Shown here piece by piece: positions 1-16,600 of a stretch of 64,000 nucleotides of DNA. Source of the stretch: Mansonella perstans (taxonomy: Eukaryota; Nematoda; Chromadorea; Rhabditida; Onchocercidae); assembly GCA_037074765.1 (NCBI GenBank), contig JBAMDO010000049.1, forward strand, positions 62,001 through 126,000. Direction: 5' to 3'. Both the position numbers and the translations under genes were made by a program. The notes below the pieces were generated by a model. It saw only the letters and a program-made list of their open reading frames with translations, was not told where the DNA came from and searched no databases. How positions within the stretch are numbered: position 1 is the stretch's first letter; every line of letters begins with the position of its first letter.

Positions 1-1100
1 TAATTCATGAACGATTTTTTGGCATTTTTTCTGCAAGACATTATTCAATTTGATTTGCAAAATTCTTGTAATTTTACAAGTTTCATGCTTAATTTCACGT
101 GTAGTTCATTTTAACATTATTCTAGTGTTGTTCTTTCATAATGAAAAAAAGTTGTTGTTTCCTTCAGTACTTTTAGCAGTTCGATTGATCTTCGGTTACG
201 TTAACCTCTCATTGTAAAATAATTTTTAAATTAAACATTTATTGTTCTTTTCTATAGTAGTACAAAAGAAAAATCACATGTGAATCTGATCAGTCACATA
301 TAAATTTTTCCATCTAATTAGTCACCAATTGTTCATTGAATTCCTAAATCCTCTTCTTTTTTATCATATTTGACCAGACAGATTTGAGAAGTATTGAAGT
401 AATTTTAGTAAATTCTAACCACCATTGAATTTAATGGTATATTTCATGAAAGGAATATCTCACTCAGACTTGAACTATGATTCCTGAATAGAACCAGAGC
501 TATTTTAAGATAGTAAAAGTGTGTTTGAAACAGGAACAGTGATGCTGGATAAAAAATTTTGATCACTCAACATTTGATTTAACTTTCCTAAAAATTTGTA
601 TGGTTTAGGCATGCATTAATGTGTTTCAAATTTGCATATAGCAAATTTGAATTCAAATTGTTTAAGAATCATTCATTTTCCTGGCATTGTTTTAGTTGTA
701 AGCACCGTGTCTAACAGTCCATTTCAAAAGAAACTTTAAAAAGATGGTACTAAAATACTTCATCTTTTGTACTTTGAGATTCACAATAGATAGAACATTT
801 TTTAGAACATCTTGCTTGGATAATTTAGAAAATTTTAAAATTAATTGATTTGGAAAAATTATACTGGTATAAAACGTGCAAAAAACCCAGAAAAATTTCC
901 CATTGAGGAAATGAAAAGTATTTTTGACCAATACCATCTATAAATCAACAAAATACTTTTGTTCCACAAATCAAGTAATTAAATTTGAAAAATTAGTAAA
1001 ACATTAGCAAAATATTGCAGTAAATATGTTAGTTAGTAAAAAAAGATCTCATATTTAAATTTGTTTAAACTGCAGAGTTTAAATTACGGGAAAATGTAAG
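1..1100. other. AT-rich stretch upstream of the kinase gene
   Basis: I see no convincing exon, RNA gene or repeat family here. The only open frame of note, an 81-codon minus-strand one at 692-937, is AT-driven and low in protein-like character. The 5' end or promoter of the kinase gene that follows may lie in this stretch. Confidence 0.4.
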
Positions 1101-1178
1101 ATATACAATGTGAAAAGTGTATATAGAATAGCATTATTTCATGATGAATTGCGTTCAATAGAGATATTCCTCAAAGAT

Positions 1179-3356
<2,178 letters not shown>

Positions 3357-6300
3357 TCAATAATTTTATTGGTCATTTCTATGCTTAATTAAAACTTTCT
3401 TTCAAAATCTGTTTTAACAGTCATTCTTACCGATTTTCCTGTGTGTTGATAAGCTTAAGTTTGGAAGTGATTAAAGAAAGTTACAAAATCGAAATTTGTC
3501 GCAATCAGTTGCAGTGGCCAATTAAATTATACCTAATATATCATGTTGAGAATGTACAGCTAGCGCTAAAACTATTTGGATCGATTAGAAAATGAATTAA
3601 TCTGAAGCATTCAGAAATATCTAGACAGCAAGAAAAGAAGCAGTCCAATCAAAATTTAGAACTTTTTACAAATAAATGTAAACAAAAAAACAGATTCATT
3701 AATCGTCAATGAAACAAGAATGGTTTGATTACACTGTATTTTGTCTTCACACCGTAGTTAATTTTAAAAAATGAATTACTACCGAAGCCAATCTATAAAT
3801 TTTATTTTTAAATGCATTGTCTTCAAATTTTGCTTCGTCTGGACAGTGCCAGCGTTAGTACTTGTAGTGTGCTAGAAAGATAATTGTGGATCAGAAACCT
3901 CGACTATTAAGAAGAAGCTTCGTATCTAAATAAGTGACATATTCCTTCTTCAAGGATTTTTGTTCACGTGATGTAATAGTTAATTATCTGTTAAATATGC
4001 TAATGGTTATTTACGGTTATAAAGCGCAGAATTTTCGGAAGAGGTTTAATATAAAGTGATAGTTCGTTTATCTGTCATTCATGCTTCAGGTCATAATTTA
4101 CTTTACTTTTTTCAAAAATATACAACATTTAATTTCTCCGTTAGTTAGCCTTTTCATTTTTCCAAACATTCATTCTACCATTTCCGCTTCACTTTCATAA
4201 CCACAACTCTTAAAATTTAGCATATAAGTTTGAACTACCTATTTAAGAGCAGGTATTGTTCGTAAACTTGTGAATTTTCTTTCGCTTTCTCTTTTTTCGC
4301 TCTAAACAAAAAAAACTCATTATATATGCTTACTACGAATATATTTGTCCCTGGCATATCGGTACGAGATATTACCGAATGTGCAGTTGCATGAAGCAAG
4401 CCAGAAGGTCATTGGCATGAAAGACCTATTTCCTATTCCTCTTTATTGGCTTCATTGAATTTGAATCTCTCTTATTCAATCCATTCTATGCAAAACCAAT
4501 TATTCCGTTCCCTATGTTTTTTCAAATACTACTAATGTACTATAATTTTATATTGTTATTGCAAAAATTTTTTGAAAGCCTTTTCATTCCCTTGAAAATG
4601 TATAGTTCTATTCATATTCGTGTGATAGCTTAGTTAGTTAATAAATAAGACTGAATGTCAGATATATGTTAAAGCCAATATTAAATTCAGAATACGCTTT
4701 TTGGCCTGCAATAAAGCTTACTCTGTTTTTGTCTAGCGTCGATTTCAAATCAAATGAGAGCCCAGATTTTAAATTCCTGATAAAAAACTTATCCACTAGA
4801 ATTCGAAACGCAGTTTGAAAGCACGGACGATTTAGATAATAGAGCAAGTGGGTGTTCTCTATGGTACAACAAGTTGTGCTCACATCGTCGCCTTTCGAAT
4901 AACTGTTCATGATCATAATAAAAGAATCGGAGTGAACGCTCTTGAAGGCTCTTCTTTGGTTAAAAAGAAGGTTGAAAAATTTTTATGATGAAAAGTAACG
5001 GTCAATGAAAACTATTAAAAACAGTTTTTTGAAATTTTCCCGACAATAATCTATGGTTTCATCAATTTATTGCTTTTATTATTTGTAATGGATGATCAAA
5101 ATTCCTTGGCAAAAATCCTCATAAAAAATCTTTGACTGAACACTAATATTAACTGTAAGGACAAATTGAAGACCTGCTCTTCATTTTATACAAAAATCAT
5201 ATATCAGTGAAAAGATGAAACCAGAAAAATGGGAAAAGAGTCAAGTACTGGAAAATTATTTGAATCTACTGGATAATTTTTAGAAACTATCTATTCATCT
5301 TCAAAATTTTCTGCTGGATTTTATTTAGGAAGATATTTATATCCGAATAAAAACTTTTTGATTTGCCTTTTCACTTGTCAATTACGAAATTTAATTTTTT
5401 AATTGAATCAAACAGATTACAGTTAAGATATAATTGATCGTGTGACATTGATAATTATGATGGTGCAAGCGATATTCGTAATCTGTTCAGTCATTAATTA
5501 TCAATATGCTTTTTGCATTCCTTATTCTAACATATCTTTTTCTGATTGCTGAACTTTTGAGATAGATTTTGGCTATTATCTAAGGTATTAAGTCATATTA
5601 TCTGAAATTATTCCAAGAACAATTGCAATAGAATTGAAAGAAAAATTTTCATGCGACAATTTTTTTTTCAAATTTGAGGAATTTTTAAAAAATTGGATTT
5701 TTGCTACTGATAGGAGAAAGAAATTTCCCTGTAAGTAGGAGCATTTTTACAACAATTCAGTGTCGTAAGCAATTGCTACCGATAATTGCCTTCTTCGCCT
5801 TCTCTTCTTTACATGTGCCACATATACACTTCTCATGTGAGCGATAATAATTTACCCATAATATACCTCTCCCAATTCTAACTCTCATTTCTTGTATTAT
5901 CATCATCTTCGTCCTCTTTATCCATTTTATACAATATACTAAGTGTTACGCCAAGAAATAAGATTATAAATTTATAATTAAATTATATCTTTACGATTGT
6001 TCTGAATCAAAAAAAAAAAGGGATAGGAAGATAATAGCACATTGAATTACTTGCTCCAGTAATTTCGATCTTGTTGATAATCTATCTCATTGTTGAAATT
6101 CAATATTCTAAATTTTACTGCATCAATTAAACCAAAAATTGATGGGACGGATATAGAGCGATCGTAGTGATTGAATAATCTTGATTTGTACAAGCTAAAG
6201 ATGAGTAGAGGTGATATAGTTTTTGATACTCTTCTCCATTTCTATACGACTGATTGCTAGCCAATTGTACATGTTCATCTATAAGGGACACTTATAGGGC

Positions 6301-7682
6301 TACTGTTGTCATTAATGTTCAAGTTCGAATTTTCCGATCACTTGCCAGAAGAGAACAATATATCGTGTTGCATGGAAAGAGAAGGGTGTATGTTGGATAA
6401 AACTCTCAAATGGGAGAATGATTAATTAAAATTCGAAAATTCATGAAGTGGACAAATGTATCATAGTAGTTGATTGACTGTCCTGTTTTGGTTGCTTTGT
6501 ACTCAACTATGAAACAACCTGAGGTTGCATTTTTTTTTCTAACTCTCTCAGACTTCCTTACCATTTTATTATCGTTCTATTTATAATTTCTCCGTAAATA
6601 TTCATATCTTTACTCTTTTATGATAGATACTGTAAAAATCGGCAATTTATCGATTCGGGACTGATTTCTCAGGATTGATTGCTATGCAAATGTATTTGAA
6701 TATAATCTACAAAGTCTGAGTTTGAAATTTTACAAACTTTGGAGTGCAGACTTTGAAAAAAACAAGACTAATATTTTTGTAGGCATGAAGCAGCAATTAA
6801 TTTCCTTATTCTATGCATTTTTGTCAATGTTGCGTCGTAATTGATTTACGGATATGCGAAGAGTAGTTGAGGAATGCTGTGCATACGTTAACAACTGCAG
6901 GAGTGAGAAAGAAAGCCACCAATAAGAGAAGAGGGCGGTCAGCTGGGATCTTTATTTTTAAAATAATAAAAAAAAAAAAAAAATATAAAAAGTATACTTC
7001 CAAAAAGTTCAAATAAAATGCGGAATCAACCATGGAATTTTACGCTCATGACCATTTCATCATCAGAAAAAGTAAATAAAAATAGTCATTTCAACGCACT
7101 TCACGTTTAGCTTATCATGAGTGGCAAAGTACTTTGATTCAATTTAATCGTTTCAAAACGATGAACTCAGATACATGCTCTAACGTGGTCTGGCCAGTAT
7201 GGGAAATCATCTGTTGGAGCAGTTTAGGTTTTTTAGTTTTCTTGTCTGTTTTACAAAATTAACAAATTGCACACAAATTACGTGACTGGTGAAACCAGTT
7301 ATAGAATTACATATTGTAAAGAAAATCTTTTTGTGTTTTTATCAAAATTTCCTGATGAGATTCAGGAGAAGTTAGTAGCATATCGCTATGTCCTTTGGCG
7401 CTACTCGAGTGAAATCATGAGAATGATTACATAAACAGAGAATGTATGATGTTTAAAAATAGAAATTTGCAGTTTTGCAAATTTCATCCTTGAGCTATGA
7501 GGTTTAATCCTCATTTGATGTTATCATATTTCTCGATAATAATTATTAACCATTATTTTGAACTTTACTTTTTTCTATTATATTTATTCTGTCACAAATC
7601 TACATAAAAAATCTCATTCAGTTATCACTTGCGTCAGTAATTAATTTTGATAATTATTAGAATAGTTGTTGATAAGAATGTT
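3357..7682. other. gene-free AT-rich stretch
   Basis: I found no exon chain that keeps phase across splice sites. Short open frames occur, for example 92 codons on the minus strand at 4638-4916 and 69 codons on the minus strand at 6824-7033, but no neighbouring exon or family match supports them. An AATAAA at 3671-3676 could end the kinase transcript. Confidence 0.4.
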
Positions 7683-7805
7683 ATGCTCTATGTGCTTATT
7701 TTAGTCGTCTTGCAATCATCGCACTATGTTTTTGGTTTTAAAACAATTGATTCTGAATATGAATTTCCCGAGAGCTATGTCTTTGTGCCATCATTGAATT
7801 CATAA
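7683..7805 (+). CDS. short ORF with signal-peptide-like start (possible uORF)
   Basis: A 40-codon open frame begins MLYVLILVVLQSSHYVFG, which looks like a secretory signal peptide. Its TAA overlaps the ATG of the following small gene by one base (TAATG at 7803-7807). It may be an upstream ORF in the leader of that gene, the first exon of another isoform, or chance. I found no strong in-frame donor in it. Confidence 0.2.
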   Translation: MLYVLILVVLQSSHYVFGFKTIDSEYEFPESYVFVPSLNS

Positions 7806-8306
7806 TGCTGCATAGAAAGGTAACTGAATGTTAGGAGAAACAGATGACATAAACTCCTAAGAGCATGCCATTGAGCGATGGAAATTGCAGTCTAATCGAC
7901 AGTGTTTAAATGAATTTAAATGTGTGTTTTATTTGCTCATCAACTGCGTACTGATCAAAAAAATATCGTCTGTAATATCATGATGCTCTTCATTCCTTAT
8001 GATTGTGTTACAAGTTTTATAACGATTACAAAAAGTTATTTTCACAAATTTTGGTGGGAAGTGCCGAGCTAATGATTGCCAACGCACGTCTGATTGGTGA
8101 GTCGAACTTACAAGTGCTTTTTATTAACTTTTTTAACTTTATTTTCCAAATAAATAGGAAGTAGGATTGATTGTCCATAAAGGCTGATAATTTTAGACGC
8201 AAAGAAATTTATAAAAGATGCCGATCGCACTGTTATTGAAGGAATGAAAAGAGTTTGTGAAGCAAAAAAACAAAATGGAAATCAGGACAGAGGGAGGAGA
8301 ATGTAG
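7805..8306 (+). CDS. small basic protein of unknown function, 68 residues
   Basis: Three exons (7805-7819, 8015-8096, 8197-8306) join in frame to a TAG stop. The introns are 195 and 100 bp and the donors are AAG|GTAACT and TTG|GTGAGT. The product begins MLHRKFYNDYKKLFSQ, runs through a helical stretch with GSAELMIANARLI, then KKFIKDADRTVIEGMKRVC, and ends in a basic tail with QDRGRRM. It has no signal peptide or membrane segment in this model. I do not recognise the family. Each exon is too short to stand out alone; the support is phase closure across two introns, protein-like composition and a nearby poly(A) signal. The five-residue first exon is the weakest part; the frame is open a little upstream, so a longer first exon is possible. 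Confidence 0.5.
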
Positions 8307-8387
8307 TGACAAATAAGTGAATCTGACAGAAATTTTAAATATATTCTTATTTTAATATAATAGTGGTTTCAATAATACTTTGAACTC

Positions 8388-8393
8388 AATAAA
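8388..8393 (+). promoter_or_regulatory. poly(A) signal AATAAA for the small gene
   Basis: A canonical hexamer lies 82 bases after the stop at 8306, which fits a nematode 3' UTR and supports the small gene model. Confidence 0.45.
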
Positions 8394-10640
8394 ATTACTG
8401 TGAAATTTAAAGTCTCAAAAGTTTTCAAATAGAAAATTCGAGCGTCGCAGTGATGTTTTCATAGTTTTTCATCGCCTTTTAGATCTTTTCAGATATTTGT
8501 TAAGATTATACTGTCTTACTTCCGGCACCTTAAGAAATAATAACTTTACATCATTTACGGACCCTTTTTCCTCTTCACCATTTCATGACTAATGATGTCC
8601 TTTTGACAGTTCTTCTGTATACAATTCTTGCTTTTTTGGCTCTTCCTTTTTTTGACAGTTATAAGTAATAATTCGATTTGACAAACGATGCATCACTTTT
8701 GATATTCAATTATTCATCGATGCTTTCTGACTTATTTTTGAATACCTCTAGCATGACTAATTTTCTAATATTTTGATTATAAACAGATGTTTGAGATTAA
8801 CAAATTTAAATTGTTGAGTTTTGTAGTTGGAGATGTGATGGAAAGCTTATACAGTTCCATCACAAAATTAAACTACTCATATTACTGCTGAAGAACAAGG
8901 CCTATTTTTAGCTTCTCATTCTTGATAGGAATTCCGCAATGAATTATGCATGTCCAAATATAATACTATAATGCTAAGTCCAAGCAATCAACAATTAGGC
9001 AATATCTGCTTGCACGGATCTATAGATTCTTTTGAAGTTCTAATTTTTGGCGATCAAATCTTTGTTGACTTCATTTTTTTCCCATTTTGGTCCAAGTAAT
9101 CAAACTGAATTGACTTTCCTTTTCCATGTTTCAGGAATAGCTCTTCTATTCTATTACCCTTTGAACTTAAGCTGAGATGCTTGAGTAAACAAAAAGCATC
9201 AAATATTTTAATAATTTTGTATCTTACTAGCAACATACGTATATTATCATTTTAATAGAGTTTGATGTTTAAAAACTGATTTCGTCGTTAACTACATTTA
9301 GTCAACTATTGATAATTATTAGATTCATTCTTGTATCTTTAGACAATTATTGCTCATATGAAAAATCTCGACAAAAGTTAATTAACAAATGTGAAGGAAA
9401 CAGCCATAATTAATTGTTTTATTTTTGAAAAAATTGGATAGCTGTCGTGGAAATCAAAAAAAGTTTTTGGATTTTTTGATTTTTTCTCAATCCAATCATA
9501 AGTTGTGTGTAATCCATATAAGAAGCAAAGTAGCCATTGCGTATGTTTATGTGACATTGATGTTTTGCGAGGAGTCAATCATGCAATGAAATATATGACA
9601 AATATGCAAAGGTAGTGCAAGAAATAAATTGATTTAATATATTTTCTCAAATGATAGATCTACGTGGTATGCATTAATTACCTTTGGAGGAGAGAGAAAG
9701 TTTGCAGCGAAGGCTAAATTTAATTTCATCTACGAATAACTACACATTAGTCTAAACTGCAGTGCTATGCTGTACTATCCCACAGATTATGTTGTGTGAC
9801 AACTCCTTCGTCATTTGATCTCAATATTTATCTTTAAATTCTTTCGATTTGTTTAAATCTTCAAATCTTCGGATTTCTTATTTAAACTACTTGTTGTCAC
9901 CTGATTAAAAGTATTCATTTTTATTTGTGTACATATACGAAAAGCTAATAAGGCGTGTGATAAAATCGTTTTGGATTTTGCATCATTTGATTGGGAAAAA
10001 AACTTCTTGTTTGATTAAACTTGTCTTTTTTTCTAGAACTCCCGTCGAATTGCACTTGCTGTATCCTGTTTAATCCTCCAAACTGATTGGTTCTTTTTGA
10101 AAATATCCATAAATTTTGCATTATTTACTATTTGCAATTGATCATCTCTCAAACTATTTTTCTTAATTCTTCAAAGACCGAATTGTGTTTCTTAATTCTC
10201 TGTATTCCAAGAATACATAGCTTTATTTTTAACATGGCATGAATAATATAACTTGCTTATTGACATGTTCATAATTAATTTAATAGATCACTGCTTTAAG
10301 TAAATGATCGATCTTTAGTGTCTTTATACATCTTAGTTAATTTAATGTAGTGACGGTAAGGATGACTAGCAGCTTTTTATGTTTTTTATTGTATTCAAAG
10401 AAATTGTTTTTTGACCAACAATGTTCTTTATAGATATCCAATGCTAGCTATTAATGTAACAAAAAAAAGTATTAATTTAAAAGTGAGTCTTGTTAACTTA
10501 GTCTATTTCATCTAAACATATTGATTAGTCTAAAATTTTGGAGTAGAAAGAAATGTCTGGAAAAGTGAATTTCTCAACTAATTTAAATTGACGTCATCGA
10601 AATTTGTGTCCTTTGCAGCTTAAGATCATGAAATCTTTAA
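8394..10640. other. gene-free AT-rich stretch
   Basis: No phase-consistent exon chain was found. The minus-strand open frames at 9054-9236 and 9378-9578 have mixed composition but no splice partners. The stretch may hold the promoter or 5' exons of the large SAM/PDZ gene. Confidence 0.35.
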
Positions 10641-10679
10641 ATGTGTCAACGATTTATTAACTCTAGTGTATCATTTCAG

Positions 10680-13600
10680 TATAATTTCGAAAAACGAAAC
10701 GGTGTGGTGGAAATGTATGCGTCAGTTATGCCGAAAGAATATGACGAACCGGAACCAGATTATGTTAGTTTTCGTTCGTTAAATTTCGGTGTAGTCTTTT
10801 AAAATAGATGAACAAAAAAATTTCTCTGATAGCTCTGAGAAAGTTATTCTTTCTTTTTCTCTTGATATTATCGTTTCGACAATTTTTCACATTTTAATGA
10901 TTAATAATAGATCGCAAAAGTTTTTGAATGAATGTTTTCAATAATACTAATAATGATTTTTCCCAAGATCTTGCTCTTTCATTGGAGTGAAATTTGAAAA
11001 TGGAAAATAAATTTGAAGTTGAAATATTACTAAAAAAAATGGAAAATACTTTTTGCAATTTCAATAATACTGCTAATTGTAACGTTGAATGGTCATTCTT
11101 ATAAGCAACAGTCTCGAGATTTCCTGATTTGAATATCTGATTTGTTGTCAAATTATCCTTGGAAGAAGAATTTTAATTCATTTACCACTTGTGTTTGATA
11201 TTTTCGTATATTTTGCTTCGTTTGGCTTTTAAGAAATGGAAAATTGAAGTAAAGCCAGGAAGACTTAAAAATGGAACGCAGTTACTTTTAATTTTTCTCA
11301 TTTTCAAAAATTTTTTTTAATATGATTTCATGAATTTAGCAGACCGATGATTTACGCAAAGATTACGATAATTTTATAACTTATTCATATCTGGAAACAA
11401 ATAATTCGGTGTATCTTTCATATTACCCTTTTTCCACTTAATACTTTACAAAGTAAAACAGATTATGACAGATTGATTCCAAGTCAAGCAAATCTGAATC
11501 TGCAAAATACAAATGTCATAGCGCTTCATATTTGCTGCTGCATAAAGTTTTCCGGCTAATACGGAAGTGTCATGGGCAGGTTTTGCATAACATAATTTAT
11601 GCATAACTTATCGTTTTGCATAGCTTAGTAGCTGCAATAACAACAACAAAATTAATGAGTATTGAAAATTAATGACTGCATCAAAATTTCATAGATTTTT
11701 GAATTTGAGCGAAGATATATTTCCCACTACAAGTAATAATGATAGCATGCAAGTGGCGAATCTAAATCTATTTATACCTCTATTATCCAGTATCTTGGGA
11801 CTACCCAATCAAGATAGTATTTTACTTTGAATGCCACATGTTCAGAACTTACAGTATCAGAATCGTTTTGTTCACAACGATAATATAGCTGAATTTTCCA
11901 AAATATGAACGTTAGAAATATTAAAATTCGTATTTCTAATAAAATTGTAATTTGCATGAAATTATTTTTAATTTTTTTTCAAATAGACAAGTGCAATTTA
12001 TATTCGCAAGTATTAATTTAGTTAGTCTGTATATCGCTGGTAAGATATGTTATTGACTATTTTCGAACTTGAAGAGATTTGAAGTTATAATGCTGGAATT
12101 TATAATATCTTCCTGGTTTGCGCACATAAATTCGAAATGATAAATATCGTTAGTGAATAACATTGTAACGAAACAGAATGAAATAGTGTCCGTCCATCTG
12201 AAATTCTTTATATTACACATTTTCAATCTTTTCTAACTCCTGCAAAATTTCGAACACACTTGTACAATTCAGCTGGAGATAGTTGCGATTAATTTGCGAC
12301 CAGCTTTCAACGACATTCATCTTCGTCAATTAATCTCCTCTTCTTTAAATCAGTAACCAAATCGCATATGTTTTCAGAAGATAGCAATAAACAAAGATTC
12401 CAAAGCGAAGTTTTGTCCTATAACAGATGCTATGCCCGGAAATTTCGTTTTTACAGACTGTTTGTATGTCTATAAAATAGACAGATGGGCAGATGTAACC
12501 GCAGAAAGAATTGTTCCATTAAACTTCCTTATCGGCCATATACTTTATCTGCTTCCCTTACAAGCATCGGAGACTAAAATTAAAACTTTTTAAATTTTCC
12601 AAAGCAATAAAACTTTCTGTCTAAGCAGAGTCTGCTCATACGACCGATATCAATCACTTCATTAAATTCAAAAAATTTCCACGATTCAGTGAACGATTAC
12701 AAGTTTTAAAAATTTTAAATAGCATTTCAACTATAATTTCAGTTTGCTTACTGACTAAAATATCAGTTCAGTTTTTGAAATATAACTACTAGTGATCGGC
12801 AATAACTTTTAGTATTCAGTGAATTCTTGACTGCTACTTTTTTTTCCAGAATTTTTTTTTTCATTAAGAGAATAATTGTCCTCAGTATATATTTGGCGCC
12901 AAAGTCGCTTCATTCAAAGATCTCGCAAGAATGAGCGATATTTTCGTTTCAATTCCCGGGCATTTCTACGCGCAGTATCTTAGCTAAGTGTCCTAGCATG
13001 TTGTATCTGAAATGACTCTCCTAGCACTGTCGATAATTAACATAATTATTGTTCACCTAATCAGATCCTCTCCTTCTTGCTTATGTGTCATTTTTTCCAT
13101 ATATTTTATAACTCATTTTCTCTCGCCAAATATCATAAATTAGCTTTTTAATTACTGTGTAGAAATTAAGAAACTGGCCACAAATGTTTTTAGCTATTGA
13201 AATTTAGACTGTAATAAGTTTGCAGCAATATAAAACTTTAGTCATGCTGTTTGCTTTTTCTTGAAAAGTTTTATTTCTACATACTTGTATTTATTTATCT
13301 TTTTTTAAATATAATACAACTCTTTTCTAAAACAAGAGATTGAAGGTTAATGATAATCACTCATTCTTCACTCCTATCATTTATAATTTATTTTATTCTA
13401 ATGCACCTTTAGAATTTTAAATGATTTTAGTTGAAAGTTAAATTCCAATAATGAATATTTTACATTTCCCTTTTTTCCATTATTTTCTTTTTCACTGATA
13501 CAATCTTTTTGAAATGTTTTTGGAAATTCAATGTTGCTTCGTGAAACACTTGTTTACGGCACATAAATAAATTTAGTTTTATCACACTTTCATTTTATAA

Positions 13601-16600
13601 AACACACATCACATTCCCATCATTTTGCCAATTTCCAACTTCACGATCGTCCCTTTAATTTCAACCTTTTATAAATCAGAAAACTCGATATTAAATTTTT
13701 GAAATTTGGCCAATGTTTTTTCATACTGAGTAATTGAGGTTTAAAATACAAAGCTTTCAGAATAGATAATTTGGGAGCAATTTTTATAAGTATCGAATTT
13801 ATTGTTTGCAATCAAAATGAAGTTAGCTTGATAAAAGTTATTAGATTGTTTTTGAGATGATTCAACTCAATGTATTTTCTATATGAATCATACTTTTTTA
13901 TTCTATGACGAATCAATCTTCAGTATATTTGATATTAAATGAACTGATGACAATGGCTAGTCGACTTATTTTTGGTACTTCGGCAACATCTCAACAATAT
14001 TAACAAGAAATCACAAACTGAAAAAATAAAAATGCAAAATTTTATCGCTGCCGATATTTCATTTATCGCTATATTACTGCAAAGTTCATTTAAAATATTT
14101 TATAGAAATATCAATAAAAGTATCATTAAAGAATTAGAGGTACTTTTGCTATATACTAAGATCCTTTTGACTTCTTAATAATGTTCTGAAATTTTCATTT
14201 TTTACGACTTAGGTTAATGCAATCTCTTGTCATTCTGTTAAAGACTTGTCTTTAAGAGACAGCAGAAATACTTTTTTTTTCAGCAGTTTTTCATCGCTTT
14301 GCCATTGCTTTGCCATTTTTATTGTTTTCAAGTAATGTGATAAAATTTTATGTCAATCTCATTGAAGTTTTATTTTATCAATTTTAACATATTAAGTTCA
14401 CTTTCAATAGCTTGCAACCTGACGAGGAGTTTTCAATTAATTTATTAAATATCATAAATAAAGGTCCCGATGTAAAGAACAGCAAGCTAGTATTGTCTTA
14501 GAAAAAAAAAATGAAAATTCTCTGCCTTATCAACTTCTTTTTACTTCACATCTAGATTATTTTTGTTGGAATTTCGAAAGTCACTACCACATACACAACT
14601 GCACTTCCATTTATCTTGTCTAATCATTCACTGATCCAAGCTATTATAGTTATAAGTTCAAGCTTATTTCTTCTGCAGTATTGAGTAAAACAAAAACAAA
14701 TATGAGTGGAATTGTTTTTGACTGTTAAATAAGCTTTTGAAGTCTGAGAATGAGCATATTGTGTTAGCATTTATCAGGAATACTTCGTGTAGTATAAAGT
14801 AAACAGTCATAATCGAAACAAACAACATTTCTTCAATCTTGAAAACTTTTATAACAAATCTCTTGCGAATTTTTCTGGCTTATTTTTCCTGAATGATTGA
14901 CTAACAATCATTCGCTTATAAAATTAAATCATTTGTTTTTTAAATTATAAATCGCAGAGTTATTTTCTGTACAGTACTCCACGAAGTATGTTTTCCAATC
15001 TTTTGATCTAAAATGCTTCTGCGTTAAAGTCAGGACGGGACTCTCGGTCGCTTCAGAGCAGTCTCACTAATTATCAGATACTTACCAGATACTGATGATT
15101 GTCCGATGATATAAATTAAGTAGAACTAACTACTTGCTTCAGTATGAACAATACGATAATAGTGATATTCAGAAGAGAGGTGAAATCTTGAGAAAACAGG
15201 CTGGTGTATTGTTTACGGCTGTGTAGTTAATAAAAGTTAAATGATATTGATGCCGAATTCATGAGTTCATTAGAATCAATTTACGATGGCGATCCGCAAA
15301 AAGAGTATTAGTAAGATACCATCAAACCTAAACAATCTAAAGATTTCCACTCACGATCAATTCTTCTTACTATCTAAGAAAGGATTGTTCTTTGCAGCTG
15401 AAAATAAGATAAAGCATACACATTTTGGTTAATTATGAGAGCCGGATAGTCTTTATTTTGGACAACAGTATCCTTTTCTTTTTAGAGAAACATCCTTCTC
15501 TTGTCTTTTATAAAATTGGTAAGGAACCGTATGACAGGATTTATTGAGCGGATAGGAAAAAGCGCTGAAGATTACGAAAATATGACTGATTTGGATAAAA
15601 GCATTACACTGGATCGTATTTTTCGCCAGTGTTTTCGAGGACTGACCTTTTAAAAAGGCAATGTTCTGTTGACATTACACAACCGTGTGAATTCATCTTT
15701 AGGTTCTTATTCACCAGATCTTGTGCAACTTCATCAATATGAATTACCAGATCCTGTGCAACTTCATCAACATGGAAATCATTGTCTCGTATGCAATTTC
15801 TCCACTGCTGAAGTATTCCGTCGTTGGTATCTAAAAGTCATTAATCTTTCGTTACATTTGACCTGTTATAGCATAAATTTTGTTACAGCGTTAGATTTTA
15901 TAACGAAATATTATACGAAGCAAAAAAGTGGTTCTTTTTAAGGAACTTTGTTAAAAAAATTTTTAAGGTCTTTAAGAACTGACCAGGCATACTATTATCT
16001 CAAGGAAAGGTTTAAAAAGGGGAGAAGTTCGATCAAATTTATATTCACAGCATTTCGCTATGTAGAAGGACCTGACTTGATATTTAAAATTTTTTTTTTT
16101 AATTTATGACTTTTTTCAGATTCACTTTAAAAGAATTTTAAAATGTAAAATTATATTTGGAAAGGAAGATGTCCTCGGAAACTTTTCAAAATTCATAACA
16201 AATTTGCAAAAGGATTTCTCTGAAGAATTTTTAAATGTCAAGAAAAATTTTTTTTTTTTTAAAATTACTTAAAACATTGTACGCATATAGCTTACAGTAC
16301 GGAACAAAAGAGCCGATCAAATGATCACCAATCCTAAGGCGTTAACCTTCACGCATCCTCAAATTTGAATCAATTTTGTGATAGAAGTCCTTGAGAAATG
16401 AAGAAATGCTGAAAGGACGAAAGAGAAGAGAAGTCCATATTTCACCCGTTTATCATCATTGTATTATTTTCTCCGTTCATTTCAAATTTACATCAGAAGT
16501 AAATGCTGTTCTCACCGGAATTTCATGTTTCGCGTATTATTTTTGATAGCTCAATTCTTCTTTCTTCAAATATCAATCATTAATCAATTGAGGGAATTGA

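Noticed and set aside
4638..4916. 92-codon minus-strand open frame with fairly mixed composition
   Set aside because: No signal peptide, family match or neighbouring exon supports it. It is the best of the unassigned frames at 3.4-7.6 kb but not enough to call.
6854..6931. Short plus-strand frame with VVEECCAYVNNC that recalls an insulin A chain
   Set aside because: The spacing after the CC pair is five residues before the next Cys, where insulins have three, the fourth Cys is missing, and no B-chain exon is nearby.
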